Source: Micromonospora lupini
GTDB taxonomy: Bacteria > Actinomycetota > Actinomycetes > Mycobacteriales > Micromonosporaceae
NCBI RefSeq assembly: GCF_026342015.1
Contig: NZ_JAPENL010000002.1
Span: forward strand, 67,001-131,000
DNA: 64,000 nucleotides
Direction of reading: 5' to 3'
The notes under the pieces were generated by a model that had not been told where the DNA came from, did no database searches, and worked only from the letters and a program-made list of their open reading frames with translations. A program made the position numbers and the translations under genes. This document shows, in pieces, positions 62,439 through 64,000 of the stretch; position 1 is the first letter of the stretch; every line of letters begins with the position of its first letter.

Positions 62439-63569
62439 ATGAGCGAACCGGTCAATCGGGCACGACGTACCCTGAACGAGACACCCGCCGACCGTGTCGT
62501 GGGCGGTGTCGGAGAGGTCCTCGACGAGGTGTACGGGATCACCGAAGCGGAGCTGTACCAGGTCGACTACCGCCTCTCGGAGCTGTTGCCACTCACCGAG
62601 GGTGACTCCCTCCGGGGCGCCGGACACCCCGCCTGGCGGGCCTTCGACCACCAGTCGCCCCTGTTGGTCGACGGCACCGCCTGGCTGCCGGTCAGCATGC
62701 GCGGCGAACGCCGGGGCGTCCTGCGCCTGGCGCCGGTGTCCGACGACCCCGCCGTGCTCGTCGAGCTGGCCGACATCGCCACCGCGCTCGCGCACGAGCT
62801 GGCCGCCGTCTCCCCCGGCACCGACGTCTACAGCGTCGCGCGGCGCAGTCAGCGGCTCACGTTGGCCGCCGAGATGCAGTGGGACCTGCTCCCCGGCCGC
62901 AGCCGGATCCGACAGTCGTTCAGCCTGGCCGGGCAGCTGGAACCGGCGTACGCCGTGCGGGGGGACAGCTTCGACTGGTCCGACGACGGGCAGAAGCTCT
63001 GGCTCTCCACCGTCAACGGGACCGGTGAGGGCGTCGCGGCGTCCCTGCTCACGTCGCTGGCCACCCACGCGCTGCGCAACGCTCGCCGGGCCGGCCTCGG
63101 TCTGGGTGATCAGGCAGCCCTCGCCGACCAGGCCATCTACGACGAGTACCGGGGCAAGCGACACCTCTCCGTGCTGTTGATGGAGCTGGACCTGCGGTCC
63201 GGGACGATGACTGTGGTGGACGCCGGCTCGCCGCGGCTCGTCCTGCTGCGCGACGGGGAGGTTGCCGAGCAGCCGCTTGAGGCGCAGTTCCCGCTCGGCA
63301 TGTTCGAGGCGACCGACTACCACGAGCAGACGTTCACGCTTGAACGCGGCGACCGGCTCTTCGTGGTCAGCGACGGCGTGGTGGAGGCCACCGGGCGGAA
63401 CGTGCGCTACGGCGAGACGGCACTGGACCGGTTCCTGCGCCGCACCGGCCCGATGGAGCCGCTGGACGCCGTCCGGTCGCTGATCGGTGACCTGCGCGCC
63501 TTCGTGGCGGGCGACCTCGTCGACGATGCAGTGGTGGTCTGCCTGGACTGGACCGGCCCGCAGGCGTGA
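62439..63569 (+). CDS. SpoIIE-type phosphatase with altered metal site
   Basis: 376 residues. ATG 62439 has AAGGAGG upstream. N-terminal regulatory part (about 1-145, GAF-like), then a PP2C/SpoIIE fold (about 160-375). VSDGVVEATGR and DDAVVVCLDW are intact, but the first block reads RGDSFDW instead of GGDFYD, and the second reads NGTGEGVAAS where GDVSGHGxxA with an Asp is expected. So at least one metal ligand is changed; activity may be low or absent. Role presumably in stress or sporulation signalling. Confidence 0.85.
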   Translation: MSEPVNRARRTLNETPADRVVGGVGEVLDEVYGITEAELYQVDYRLSELLPLTEGDSLRGAGHPAWRAFDHQSPLLVDGTAWLPVSMRGERRGVLRLAPVSDDPAVLVELADIATALAHELAAVSPGTDVYSVARRSQRLTLAAEMQWDLLPGRSRIRQSFSLAGQLEPAYAVRGDSFDWSDDGQKLWLSTVNGTGEGVAASLLTSLATHALRNARRAGLGLGDQAALADQAIYDEYRGKRHLSVLLMELDLRSGTMTVVDAGSPRLVLLRDGEVAEQPLEAQFPLGMFEATDYHEQTFTLERGDRLFVVSDGVVEATGRNVRYGETALDRFLRRTGPMEPLDAVRSLIGDLRAFVAGDLVDDAVVVCLDWTGPQA

Positions 63570-63579
63570 GCGCCGGCGG

Positions 63580-64000
63580 TCAGTACGCGCCGCGGCTGTT
63601 CAGCACCGCGCCTGCGGTCTTCCACAGGATGGTGAGGTCGGCGGCGAGCGACCAGTTCTCCACGTAGTAGAGATCGAGTCGGATGCCGTCCTCCCAGCTC
63701 AGGTCGGACCGGCCGCTGACCTGCCACAGCCCGGTCATGCCGGGCTTCACCAACAGCCGCCGGGCCACGTCACCGTCGTAGCGGGCCACCTCCGAGGGCA
63801 GCGGCGGACGCGGCCCGACCAGGCTCATCTGGCCCAGCAGCACGTTGACAAGCTGCGGCAGCTCGTCAAGCGACCACTTGCGCAGCATCCGGCCGACCCG
63901 GGTCACCCGAGGGTCGTCGCGCATCTTGAACATGAGGCCGTCGGTCTCGTTGCGGGCCGCCAGCTCGGCGAGCAGCGCGTCGGCGTTGACCACCATCGTC
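63580..64000 (-). CDS. Bacterial sugar transferase (partial, cut by window edge)
   Basis: C-terminal 139 residues, running off the right edge at its N-terminal side. Typical WcaJ/RfbP-type end: [53 protein letters not shown], followed by [34 protein letters not shown]. These enzymes transfer a sugar phosphate to undecaprenyl phosphate at the membrane as the first step of exopolysaccharide synthesis. The N-terminal membrane helices are outside the window. Confidence 0.94.
   Translation of the reverse strand, partial: TMVVNADALLAELAARNETDGLMFKMRDDPRVTRVGRMLRKWSLDELPQLVNVLLGQMSLVGPRPPLPSEVARYDGDVARRLLVKPGMTGLWQVSGRSDLSWEDGIRLDLYYVENWSLAADLTILWKTAGAVLNSRGAY

Overview
The window reads as chromosomal DNA of a very GC-rich actinobacterium. 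The base composition (roughly 70-73% GC by eye), frequent GTG starts, an F420-type PPOX oxidoreductase, SpoIIE-type phosphatases, a septum-formation lipoprotein and a principal-type sigma factor next to murQ point to Micromonosporaceae, most likely Micromonospora; this is inference from gene content, not from a marker gene. No phage, insertion sequence or CRISPR array was seen. One tRNA gene is present, tRNA-Arg(UCU).

Layout. 1-5.7 kb: end of a cobalamin pair (cbiB-cobQ, minus strand), ssb divergent from a ribosome-hibernation-like gene, and an alpha/beta hydrolase. 5.7-14.2 kb: an inactive-looking trypsin-fold protein, the tRNA, an ankyrin protein, a secreted beta-propeller, a TetR/SDR pair with twin operators, a broken membrane gene, several lipoproteins and a VOC protein. 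14.2-18.2 kb: an overlapping kinase / kinase-like / LuxR response-regulator set. 18.2-25.4 kb: acyltransferase, glycogen-debranching-like enzyme coupled to an SCP2-like protein, CBS protein, TMEM175-type channel, nucleotidyltransferase, F420 oxidoreductase and asd. 25.5-30.6 kb: a coupled M16 peptidase pair, a catalase-like protein, and class I DAHP synthase preceded by an attenuator-type leader. 30.6-46.7 kb: MFS/XRE/SDR group, many small DUF proteins, an NlpC/P60 hydrolase, a sigma factor, murQ with its RpiR regulator, and a nucleotidyltransferase/BON/metallophosphoesterase/small membrane protein operon. 46.9-59.8 kb: M23 peptidase, a complete alpha-glucoside import and hydrolysis operon with its LacI regulator and a CRE-type operator, then xylAB divergent from a ROK regulator. 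59.9-64 kb: two SpoIIE-type phosphatases flanking a MarR regulator, and a truncated sugar transferase.

How the genes work together. Carbohydrate use dominates: the alpha-glucoside importer (no ATPase encoded locally), GH13 glucosidase, debranching enzyme, xylose pathway and MurNAc-6-P recycling all feed central metabolism, each with its own regulator (LacI, ROK, RpiR). Cell-wall turnover (NlpC/P60, M23, MurQ) and stress or sporulation signalling (sigma factor, SpoIIE phosphatases) form a second theme.

Most notable non-coding features: (1) a leader peptide containing Tyr-Pro-Trp-Phe followed by mutually exclusive RNA pairings and an intrinsic terminator in front of DAHP synthase; (2) two copies of a long palindromic REP-like element (TGATCAAGAGNTTTGCGT arms) placed after genes; (3) two candidate structured RNAs; (4) two very short coupled upstream ORFs; (5) at least six separate minisatellite arrays, mostly at gene ends.
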